A stretch of DNA of 20,120 bases, from assembly GCA_964429655.1 (NCBI GenBank), contig CAYSCZ010000055.1, forward strand, positions 1-20,120, read 5' to 3'. Positions 8,401 to 14,227 of this stretch are shown in pieces. The notes under the pieces were generated by a model that saw only the letters and a program-made list of their open reading frames with translations, was not told the origin of the DNA and searched no databases. The stretch's first letter is position 1; every line of letters begins with the position of its first letter. Made by a program: the position numbers and the translations under genes. This stretch comes from CAYSCZ01 sp964429655 (GTDB taxonomy: Bacteria > Bacteroidota > Bacteroidia > Cytophagales > Cyclobacteriaceae).

Positions 8401-8554
8401 AGAGGGCCAGATATTCCCTGGTAAGTTCCTCATTCAGTATCCCTTTGAGATATGGTTTTACTATTAATTCTCCCGAATCCACGTCCTGCGCATCCTTTCC
8501 GCTTTCAATGATCGCAAATAGCTGCACAAGCGCATTTATTATGGATTCGCTCAT
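5468..8554 (-). CDS. ABCG-type ABC transporter (ATPase-permease fusion) with N-terminal TerB-like domain
   Basis: This 1028-residue protein joins several parts. Residues about 80-150 resemble a TerB/TerB-like helical domain (IKADNKVSAKENEFI). Residues 265-500 form the ABC ATPase: Walker A G304-S311 (K310), Q-loop Q349, signature ISGGQ 408-412 followed by RKRL, Walker B ending D432-E433, and H-loop H465. A CPRCG pair (C514, C517) follows. Membrane segments lie at about 605-622, 638-655, 685-735 and 740-762, then a long extracytoplasmic or soluble stretch (765-985), and a last helix at 990-1010. ATPase-before-membrane order and SGGQRKR are typical of the ABCG/White group. Such proteins are half transporters, so it probably works as a homodimer. 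Substrate is unknown. The gene starts 41 bp after the upstream lipoprotein gene, suggesting an operon. Confidence 0.88.
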   Translation of the reverse strand: MSESIINALVQLFAIIESGKDAQDVDSGELIVKPYLKGILNEELTREYLALFNDYLLFYRNEDISNENDIGDLSIHPTTMLQVAKICNQLNNELLKHDRIFVFLQLLELIKADNKVSAKENEFINLVALNFNLDSDEVKNIRAFMLDKDTKGIDKKFGLLIDSRMTEWPIDVAVMMRKRHAKVPGTTDFRHMFVKNLFGKIFVLYIPSVEMFVFKYDGPLNIYLEGNKIQKNGAYLLKPGSIIKGPNIRSIYESEITHQFLDEKTKYKSVLIGENLEFHFKNSKNGIQKFNFAETSGQLIGIMGGSGVGKSTLINLLNGKIKPTNGKVRLNGHPIDIAAKKGVIGYVPQDDMLFEELTVYQNLYYNAKISFSDFSEERLERKVNEILETFDLMEITHLKVGDPLNKSISGGQRKRLNIALELMREPTILFVDEPTSGLSSNDSEKVMWLLKEKTRKGKLVFAIIHQPYSDIFKLFDKLWILDKGGYPIYSGNPVDAVVYFKTMRTQVNAAESECPRCGNVVPEIILQIIEAKEIDEKGNYKKERRVTPQEWYEKYKENIESQLNRPYYEEILPPSNFKIPSPFHQFRIFSKRNFLSKLANRQYIIINLLEAALLALILSFLSKYSSEEVYTFSDNKNIPVFLFMAVVVALFLGMSVSAEEIFKDRKILERESFLNLSKLSYINSKIFYLFCLSAFQSLCFVLIGNYILEIKGMFLYYWLILFSTSCAANLIGLNISASLNSIITIYILIPFILVPQLLLGGALIRFDDLHKNFTNKIHVPLIGDLMISRWSYEALAVVQFKRNEYQKHFFDVEKDISRASYLSAYLIPYLKSDLRKIGTNPEKLGSRLNVIKSGFEDLSNYFGSDFYPITDLFEVNRFNADVRDRAINFLENKRVIIQRNFQEFVDKKDQLYDSLLATYGPEMIKAIRVDYHNKSLEDMVLNKNKVDKIYETKDRIVQKKDPIYMDPDHPWGRAHFYAPAKKVGSVKVDTFWFNIIVIWLITGLLYLTLYYDFFKRLVRFFTYKKSKD

Positions 8555-8563
8555 ATTAGCCTT

Positions 8564-8584
8564 ATAAGCCTGAGGCTTTTTTTG
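8564..8584. repeat. Short hairpin between lipoprotein and ABC transporter genes
   Basis: The plus strand reads AAGCC TGA GGCTT followed by more T. It looks like a small terminator in plus orientation, yet both flanking genes run on the minus strand. In the minus-strand RNA the same AAGCC could instead pair with GGCTT or with the AAGGCT just before the ABC transporter start codon. Stems are only 4-5 bp, so this is weak. Confidence 0.3.
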
Positions 8585-8595
8585 TCAAGCAGGTA

Positions 8596-9426
8596 CTAAC
8601 CAACGATTTCTGATCTCATCTCTTTTAGGCTTCGGTAAATATCGCTAAATTGACCTTTTGTCATTTCACCATTATCACCCAGCTGATCATAAACGATGCT
8701 TATGAATCTCAATTTTGGTAGTATTCTGTTTACGTTTTTATCCTCTGAATAATTCTCTAGAATTTCGACCGACTTTTTAACCGTTTCTTTCTGTTTGGCT
8801 AAAACACCCATAAATTTTTCATTGTAATCACTAGAAACTATTAATTCACAAGTAATGTACAATCCTTCAATTACACTACCTGCAATAACTAATAAGGATA
8901 TCTTTTCCTGACCGTTTGCATTTAAGTACTGGTAGGTGTCATAAAACGACTCAGTGACGATAGTTATGATAGAGTCTTTATTTTCCAAATTAGATTCTAC
9001 CCTATTCGCCATATCTGAATTAAAGGCCGTTTGGATACTAAGATCGTTAATCAATTGCCTGGAGGCATCAAGAAAATCTACAGTAGCCTGGCCCTGGCCA
9101 TAAGTACTTGCATAGCTTAGGTCAGCACCATACACCCCAAGATTGGTTGCCCTTTGAAATTGTGTCACATAATTTTCAACATTTGAGGTTGGGTTAGTGA
9201 TATCACTGACGTAAGTTGCTCCTACTTCATTTAATAATGATGCTACCTCATAAGCAGTTGGAACCGGATAATTAAACTCTTTCTCAACCTCTTCCACTAT
9301 AGCCGGCTGCTCAAAATCAGGATCACTTGAGGTATCAGCGGTATTTTTTTTTGATTGATCACATCCAATTATGAAAATAAAACATGCAATGAAAACTAGA
9401 AGATGGTGTATGTATTTTCTCATCAT
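8596..9426 (-). CDS. Conserved Bacteroidota lipoprotein of unknown function
   Basis: This 276-residue protein starts with a lipoprotein signal peptide (hydrophobic residues 8-20, lipobox I-I-G-C22). A polar acidic linker (residues 23-50) follows, then a mostly helical domain. Motifs include NLGVYGADLSYASTYGQGQ (residues 95-113) and a helix with SLLVIAGSVIEGLYIT. I recall related lipoproteins in many Bacteroidota genomes, always uncharacterised; this is memory, not a search. It is probably anchored to the periplasmic side of a membrane. The start has two adjacent Met codons (9421-9426) and either may be used. The ABC transporter gene begins 41 bp downstream, so the two are likely co-transcribed, and the lipoprotein may assist that transporter; this is inference. 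Confidence 0.75.
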   Translation of the reverse strand: MMRKYIHHLLVFIACFIFIIGCDQSKKNTADTSSDPDFEQPAIVEEVEKEFNYPVPTAYEVASLLNEVGATYVSDITNPTSNVENYVTQFQRATNLGVYGADLSYASTYGQGQATVDFLDASRQLINDLSIQTAFNSDMANRVESNLENKDSIITIVTESFYDTYQYLNANGQEKISLLVIAGSVIEGLYITCELIVSSDYNEKFMGVLAKQKETVKKSVEILENYSEDKNVNRILPKLRFISIVYDQLGDNGEMTKGQFSDIYRSLKEMRSEIVG

Positions 9427-9775
9427 TTCTTACAATTTGTTTTTAGTAAATTTAAACTAATGAAATCTTATGAATTATTCAAAGATTTGTTTTTCTATTC
9501 TAATTAAAATTCAGTTAATATAAGCGTCCGGTTTCAAGAGATTATAAGAGCAAAAAGCCAAAGTTAATCATTAGAAGTTTGATAATTTAATCTTTTATTA
9601 GTTCAATATTTATCAATGTAATTTCTATAAATAAATACGAATTGCAATTATTTAATTTTTTATACACAAAAATATACCCATATATTACTTGAATACATGC
9701 GCAAAACAGCATTATATCATATTTAAAAAAGTTATCCACTTTGATATCCACACTTTTCCGAGTTATGATATCTGA
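9427..9775. other. AT-rich intergenic stretch
   Basis: This 349-bp stretch between two minus-strand genes is very AT-rich and has no supported ORF. It should hold the promoter of the lipoprotein/ABC transporter operon and the 3' region of the TlpA-like gene. I see no strong intrinsic terminator and no promoter good enough to place with confidence. Confidence 0.5.
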
Positions 9776-10975
9776 TTATTTGGTCAACTCATCCACAAGG
9801 GCCTCAAATTTTTTAACAAATTGTTTGTAGTAATAACCTGTAGCCGGACCATTGAAATAACTTAACACTTTCTTAACATATCCATCTCTCCCCACAAAAA
9901 CAAGGGTAGGAAATGCTACAATACGATCCATAAACGGAAAAGGCATTGCAGCCTGCGTTTTGCTCAACCTACCGCCTAGCACTACTTCGTAAGGAATATC
10001 CATATCATTTTTATATTCATTTATCCTTCTTAGTCCATATGATTTAGAGTAGTTCGGTTCAAATGAAGACGCCAGTATTTCCAAGTTTTCCGGCTTATCA
10101 TTTTTATACCATTCTACAAGATATTTAGTCTGATCATAGCTGTTAGGACACCAGGTACCAAATATTTGAATGATCAATACCTTACCAGCATATCTTGAAG
10201 TATCTATTATATCGTATCCGCTGCCAATTGAAAGAATGTCATAGTAAGGTTTGTATTTTTCACCTGTTAAATCAATGATTTCAAATGGGTCCTGTAAGCT
10301 AGCTGTGGAATCATAAACAGCCTCCCATGATTCGCTGTATTGATAATCAAAATGTAGTATTCCTTTCCATTTTGTTTCTGTTCTTTTACCATAAAATCCA
10401 AAACCATGCGTGCCGTCAAATGATGATAACTTAATAGAGTCACCGTCAAGAATTCCTTCAAAATATCTGAAATCACTCACCTCTGTCATTATAGTACCTC
10501 TTACATTTCCATCTTTTTCTTGAAATAAGCCAATTCCGGGGTAAGGATCACTATCGGCCGGCTTGAAGGTGATGCTCCAGACAGAATCAATAGCCGAGTG
10601 TACTGTTTGGTTCTTTTTAAATCTGGATTGATTGTGAAATGCCTCAAATTTTATTGAATAATCTTTATAGTGCTTTACCCACTCTCCATTGATATAATCA
10701 TTTGAATAATGGCCAAAAAGGTTTGCATCAAATACTCCAAGTGGAATCTTAACGCTGTCGCCATCGAATTTCATCTCATTCAATCGACGTTCTTCCAGGC
10801 CATTAATCAATTTCATATTTGTTTCCCGCCCTTTAGAATCTATATGGAAGGTGAAAGGTACTTTTGCCTCTTTGTAATGCAGCAAGCCCCGCCATTTTCC
10901 GTTATTTAGCTGGGAATATTGCGTAAATGGTATATACAGAAATATCAGTGTCAATATGATTTTTGTAAACATCAT
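9776..10975 (-). CDS. Exported TlpA-like thioredoxin-fold protein with CxxS motif
   Basis: This 399-residue protein has a signal peptide (hydrophobic residues 5-17, likely cut near 20-21) and a beta-rich N-terminal part of about 220 residues. The thioredoxin fold covers about 228-399. The active-site region is IFGTWCPNSYDQ, so the usual CxxC is C276-P-N-S279. The codon is AGC, read directly. The cis-proline loop is at F355-P356-T. TlpA/ResA-type proteins of this layout reduce disulfides in the periplasm, but loss of the second Cys would prevent classical dithiol exchange. It might act as a monothiol oxidoreductase, isomerase or binding protein. Two Met codons at the start are both plausible. 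The gene is divergent from the aldo/keto reductase with a 52-bp gap that must hold both promoters. Confidence 0.8.
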   Translation of the reverse strand: MMFTKIILTLIFLYIPFTQYSQLNNGKWRGLLHYKEAKVPFTFHIDSKGRETNMKLINGLEERRLNEMKFDGDSVKIPLGVFDANLFGHYSNDYINGEWVKHYKDYSIKFEAFHNQSRFKKNQTVHSAIDSVWSITFKPADSDPYPGIGLFQEKDGNVRGTIMTEVSDFRYFEGILDGDSIKLSSFDGTHGFGFYGKRTETKWKGILHFDYQYSESWEAVYDSTASLQDPFEIIDLTGEKYKPYYDILSIGSGYDIIDTSRYAGKVLIIQIFGTWCPNSYDQTKYLVEWYKNDKPENLEILASSFEPNYSKSYGLRRINEYKNDMDIPYEVVLGGRLSKTQAAMPFPFMDRIVAFPTLVFVGRDGYVKKVLSYFNGPATGYYYKQFVKKFEALVDELTK

Positions 10976-11027
10976 GTGTTAAATTAACGGAATTTGAATT
11001 AGTAATTAAACATAAACCAATAGCAAG

Positions 11028-11951
11028 ATGACATTCTTACAATTTAAAAATGGCGATAAAATGCCCATAATTGGATTAGGAACCTGGAAATCAAGTCCCG
11101 GGGATGTTTATAACGCCATAATGGAAGCTATACATATTGGGTACAGACACTTTGATTGTGCAGCCATCTATGGGAATGAGCATGAAATAGGCAAAGCTTT
11201 TTCCGATGCGATAGCCAGTAATGAAGTCAAAAGAGAAGATTTATGGGTGACATCAAAATTATGGAACAATGCGCATAAATCAGGTGATGTGTTGCCGGCC
11301 CTAAAAAAAACATTAAACGATCTTAAATTAGAATATTTAGACCTATATTTTATTCACTGGCCTGTAGCACATAAACCTGCTATCGTTTTCCCGGATAGCC
11401 CGGGTGGATTTCTCACCTATGATGAGGCTCCATTAACTGAAACTTGGGATGCCATGCAGCAATGTGAGGATAAAGCGTTAACAAAACATATTGGTGTCAG
11501 TAATTTCAATAGCTCAAAGATTGATCAATTAACAAATTCAGGAATTAAACCGGAAGTAAATCAGGTGGAGTTGCACCCATATCTGCCTCAGTACGATTTA
11601 TTGCGGTATTGTCAATCAAATCAGATTCACTTAACAGCATATTCCCCGCTTGGCTCAATGGATAGACCGTCGATGTTAAAAAAAGATAATGAGCCCATCC
11701 CCTTAGAGAATGAAACTATCAAAGAGGTGGCAAATAAACACAATGCGTCACCTGCTCAGGTTCTTATTGGGTGGTCTATAAAGCGAAATGTTGCAGTAAT
11801 TCCAAAATCAACCAACCCTGACCGACTAAAGGAAAATTTTGGTTCGGTAAATGTTCAACTTGACGAGGAGGATATGCAAAAGATAAATAGTATCGAAAGT
11901 CAATATCGATTTGTCGATGGGTCAATATGGACAACTGAGGGTTCCCCTTAA
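11028..11951 (+). CDS. Aldo/keto reductase family oxidoreductase
   Basis: This 307-residue cytosolic protein has the AKR (beta/alpha)8 signature. The catalytic tetrad is D43, Y48, K77 and H110 in the contexts HFDCAAIYGNE, VTSKLWN and YFIHWPV. The NADP(H) phosphate-binding loop is VIPKSTNPDRLKEN with K260, S261 and R266. Other family motifs are GVSNF (156-160) and EVNQVELHPYLPQ. It should reduce aldehydes or ketones with NADPH; the natural substrate cannot be read from sequence. Its length is normal for the family. It is alone on the plus strand, divergent from the thioredoxin-like gene, and is followed by a good intrinsic terminator. The start ATG has no Shine-Dalgarno sequence, as is usual in this phylum. 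Confidence 0.92.
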   Translation: MTFLQFKNGDKMPIIGLGTWKSSPGDVYNAIMEAIHIGYRHFDCAAIYGNEHEIGKAFSDAIASNEVKREDLWVTSKLWNNAHKSGDVLPALKKTLNDLKLEYLDLYFIHWPVAHKPAIVFPDSPGGFLTYDEAPLTETWDAMQQCEDKALTKHIGVSNFNSSKIDQLTNSGIKPEVNQVELHPYLPQYDLLRYCQSNQIHLTAYSPLGSMDRPSMLKKDNEPIPLENETIKEVANKHNASPAQVLIGWSIKRNVAVIPKSTNPDRLKENFGSVNVQLDEEDMQKINSIESQYRFVDGSIWTTEGSP

Positions 11952-11986
11952 TCCTTGAGCGATCTTTGGGAGTAGGATGTAAAATT

Positions 11987-12020
11987 CAGTCATCATATCA
12001 TTATGGTGACTGGTTTTTTT
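11987..12020 (+). terminator. Intrinsic terminator of the aldo/keto reductase gene
   Basis: A 10-bp stem, CAGTCATCAT (11987-11996) with ATGGTGACTG (12003-12012), has one T-G wobble and a 6-nt loop. It is followed by G and a run of seven T (12014-12020). The T run overlaps the stop codon of the convergent rhomboid gene. It is clearly best in plus orientation; on the minus strand it is followed only by AATTTTA. Confidence 0.85.
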
Positions 12021-12573
12021 AATCAACGCTTTCCAGTCGGCTAAACCCAAAAGCAGTACCCAGACCTACGATCACACCCAATAAGTGTGATTCCCAGCTA
12101 ACACCCTGTTGATTGGGCATTACTCCATAAGCGAGTCCACCATAAAAGATAAGGATCACGGCAGATATTATAATTGATTTAAAGTCTTTTCTAAAAAACC
12201 CAAAGGAGATTAAAAATGAAGCCAGTGAATATATCAACCCACTGGCTCCAATGTGATAAAATGGCCTTGCAAATACCCAAACTAAAAAACCTGTAAGCAA
12301 ATAGCATTGAATAAATACCCGGTTGGCTATTTTATTGTAAAAAAGATAAAGGGTGGCTCCTAAAAATATCAGAGGAGCTGTATTAGATGCAATATGCATC
12401 GTATTTCCATGGATCATCGGTGCGGTAAATATTCCAATAAGTCCACTCAGATGACGTGGTAGAATACCAAGGAAGCCAAGATCTATGTTAAAAAATGATT
12501 CAAAACTAAAAACGGCCCACATAATAAATGTGAGTCTAAGGGGTGGAACTATGCTGTTATTATAAAAAGGCAT
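12019..12573 (-). CDS. Rhomboid family intramembrane serine protease (second copy)
   Basis: This 184-residue membrane protein has the rhomboid motifs H55-G-N and H60-IAS-N64, the catalytic serine in GASG (S111) and the catalytic histidine in WESHLLG (H163). Six hydrophobic segments are present, the basic bacterial topology. It is not a recent duplicate of the rhomboid at 622-1170: motifs match but the rest does not align well by eye. Substrate is unknown. The start ATG is at 12571-12573, directly against the T tract of an intrinsic terminator, leaving no room for its own promoter or ribosome binding site unless it is read through or a later start (M19 in FIMWAV) is used. Its 3' end is convergent with the aldo/keto reductase gene. 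Confidence 0.88.
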   Translation of the reverse strand: MPFYNNSIVPPLRLTFIMWAVFSFESFFNIDLGFLGILPRHLSGLIGIFTAPMIHGNTMHIASNTAPLIFLGATLYLFYNKIANRVFIQCYLLTGFLVWVFARPFYHIGASGLIYSLASFLISFGFFRKDFKSIIISAVILIFYGGLAYGVMPNQQGVSWESHLLGVIVGLGTAFGFSRLESVD

Positions 12574-12598
12574 AAAAAAAGCCCAATATATGGGCTTT
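12574..12598 (-). terminator. Intrinsic terminator abutting the rhomboid start codon
   Basis: In minus-strand RNA, AAAGCCC (12598-12592), a 7-nt loop and GGGCUUU (12584-12578) form a 7-bp stem that runs into four more U (12577-12574). The next three bases are the AUG of the rhomboid gene. It should end transcription of the TerB-like gene upstream (stop at 12622). Confidence 0.75.
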
Positions 12599-12621
12599 AT
12601 AAAAAATTCCTATAAACTCAT

Positions 12622-13092
12622 TTATTTTTTGACTGCCGGATCGATTATCATTTTAAGATCCATGAGCTTGGCTTCTTCATAACTGACTGATAAATAACCC
12701 AAGACACCCCCGGAAGATTCTGCGATTTTTTTTGCTAGTTCTTTTAAACTGGCATAAAATTTAACAGCAAAATTCTTATCGAGCTTGGGTAAAATCCTAT
12801 TGAGCCTTCTCAGTTCTTTTGTGATCAATGGATTTCTGTCCTCCGGTTTATCAGGAAATTCTTTAACCATTTCCTGAAATCTTTTATCAAAATCTTTACC
12901 AACAAGCTTATAATAGTCTACTAATTGTAACCTGGCGCTGCTCTGTTTGGATTTGGCAGTAGCAATTGCCTCTTTCATTTCTCTTCTATCGATGTTTCCA
13001 TCTGCACCGGCAATTAAAATCGAAACCAAAACAGGTGCTCTTAACATAATCTCAACCTCCTCAGGTCGTAAATTTTCAAATTCGGGTATCAT
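12622..13092 (-). CDS. TerB-like helical protein, unknown function
   Basis: This 156-residue soluble protein is all-helical. Residues about 20-45 (VLVSILIAGADGNIDRREMK) have the acidic D-x-N/D-x-x-I-x-x-x-E pattern of TerB-like (tellurite-resistance TerB / DjlA N-terminal) domains, where the acidic loop can bind metal. The C-terminal part has a second helical bundle. Unusually for this window, a good Shine-Dalgarno sequence GAGGAAAG (13096-13103) lies just before the ATG and supports the start. An intrinsic terminator follows at 12574-12598. No other ter-operon gene is visible, so tellurite resistance should not be assumed. Two other TerB-like proteins occur in this window. Confidence 0.7.
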   Translation of the reverse strand: MIPEFENLRPEEVEIMLRAPVLVSILIAGADGNIDRREMKEAIATAKSKQSSARLQLVDYYKLVGKDFDKRFQEMVKEFPDKPEDRNPLITKELRRLNRILPKLDKNFAVKFYASLKELAKKIAESSGGVLGYLSVSYEEAKLMDLKMIIDPAVKK

Positions 13093-13095
13093 AAT

Positions 13096-13103
13096 CTTTC
13101 CTC
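13096..13103 (-). promoter_or_regulatory. Shine-Dalgarno sequence of the TerB-like gene
   Basis: GAGGAAAG on the minus strand, three bases before the ATG at 13090-13092. It stands out because almost no other gene here has one, and it fixes the start of the 156-residue protein. Confidence 0.6.
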
Positions 13104-13184
13104 AACAATTTTTTACCACCGAAATTATCAAATTTCGATTAATCGTTTATAGTATTTCAACTAAAAAATATCAGAAGTATCCGC

Positions 13185-13709
13185 TTAACTAAGTTTTTGT
13201 TCAATCAAATGAATCTGATCAGGTGTACAGATATTTGATTCCTTAAGCAAATAAATAATGTATCGAAAAAAACCCTTGTCAATAATAAACCTATCCAGTT
13301 TGCTCACCTCCTGCAGGATTACATCCTTGTCCTCCTCTATATTTTTACTAAATCCTAATACTCTTGGAATATGCCATTGAATTGCCATCCTTAAAAACCT
13401 TACATCAATATTATATGGGTCTAATTCTATTGCATCTTTAAGGTTGTTGTCAAAATTCTTTATCCTTAAGAATTTTTTGATCGGATTCCAGGTGAGATCT
13501 GCCATTAGTGCTTCTGAGGCGCCCTGATAGGCTAGTTCCACAGGTGATGGATTTTTGATCTTTTTGACCATTAAATGGTATGATTCCACTTTTGAACTAT
13601 CTAATACCGCTTCATGAAAAGCTTTTCTTAACACCGAAAGCTCAACTGATTGCGCCGAAATATTAAAACTTATAGCAATGTAAAGAATTAATAATACAGT
13701 CTGTTTCAT
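13185..13709 (-). CDS. Exported helical (TPR-like) protein, unknown function
   Basis: This 174-residue protein has a Sec signal peptide (MKQTVLLILYIAISFNISAQ, cut probably after SAQ). The mature part is helical. The stretch with AYQGASEALMADLTWNP (residues 60-76) and AIELDPYNIDVRFLRMAIQ (residues 93-111) resembles a degenerate tetratricopeptide unit. I recall similar small periplasmic proteins in many Bacteroidota, all without known function; this is memory only. It lies 92 bp upstream of the TerB-like gene on the same strand and is divergent from another TerB-like gene (119-bp gap). Start ATG at 13707-13709, with no alternative nearby. Confidence 0.7.
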   Translation of the reverse strand: MKQTVLLILYIAISFNISAQSVELSVLRKAFHEAVLDSSKVESYHLMVKKIKNPSPVELAYQGASEALMADLTWNPIKKFLRIKNFDNNLKDAIELDPYNIDVRFLRMAIQWHIPRVLGFSKNIEEDKDVILQEVSKLDRFIIDKGFFRYIIYLLKESNICTPDQIHLIEQKLS

Positions 13710-13828
13710 TTAAAAACTAATGACGTAATAAATATATGTAATGTTATTATATACCGGATAAGTGGATGTTTATTTTTTTCTTTAACTACTTTTATGAAAC
13801 TATCACTATAAATATTCCAACCAATTAG

Positions 13829-14227
13829 ATGTTATCAGTAAAAGATCAATTAAGCATACTTGTAGATTTGTCCAAAGCAGATAATGAAGTGTCTCCTAAA
13901 GAATTGGAAATGATTCGGGATATAGGACATTTAAATGACCTTTCGGATGAAGAAATCGAAAACATTATAAAAAGCCCGGCTAAAACCATAGATTTAAAGA
14001 AACTACCTCCGGAACAAAAATTTTATTATTTATTTAATGTTGTTCAATTAATGAAAGTTGATGGTAAAGTATTCAGAAGTGAGATAAGTTTTGGTGAAAA
14101 TGTAGCTGTCAATTTAGGATACAAACCTGGAGTTATTATTGAACTTTCATCCTACATGAGCGGGGACCCCAGCCTTGCATCTGATGAAGTATTATTAAAA
14201 AATATAGCAAATAAATATTTGGATTAG
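13829..14227 (+). CDS. TerB-family protein, unknown function
   Basis: This 132-residue soluble helical protein has two half-motifs: LSKADNEVSPKELEMI (residues 14-29) and MKVDGKVFRSEISFG (residues 75-89). Each shows the D-x-N/G-x-V...E pattern of TerB-like domains, whose acidic residues may bind a metal ion. The first half closely resembles the N-terminal domain of the ABC transporter at 5468-8554 (KADNKVSAKENEFI). It is one of only three plus-strand genes. Its stop codon overlaps the end of the convergent T9SS protein gene by 4 bp, with no terminator between. No tellurite genes surround it, so its role is unknown. Confidence 0.75.
   Translation: MLSVKDQLSILVDLSKADNEVSPKELEMIRDIGHLNDLSDEEIENIIKSPAKTIDLKKLPPEQKFYYLFNVVQLMKVDGKVFRSEISFGENVAVNLGYKPGVIIELSSYMSGDPSLASDEVLLKNIANKYLD

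Noticed and set aside
622..12573. Recent duplication of rhomboid genes
   Set aside because: The two rhomboids share only the catalytic motifs and topology; sequence between motifs differs widely, so they are separate family members.
12622..14227. Tellurite resistance operon
   Set aside because: TerB-like motifs alone do not make a ter operon; no TerA, TerC, TerD or TerZ-type genes are visible.
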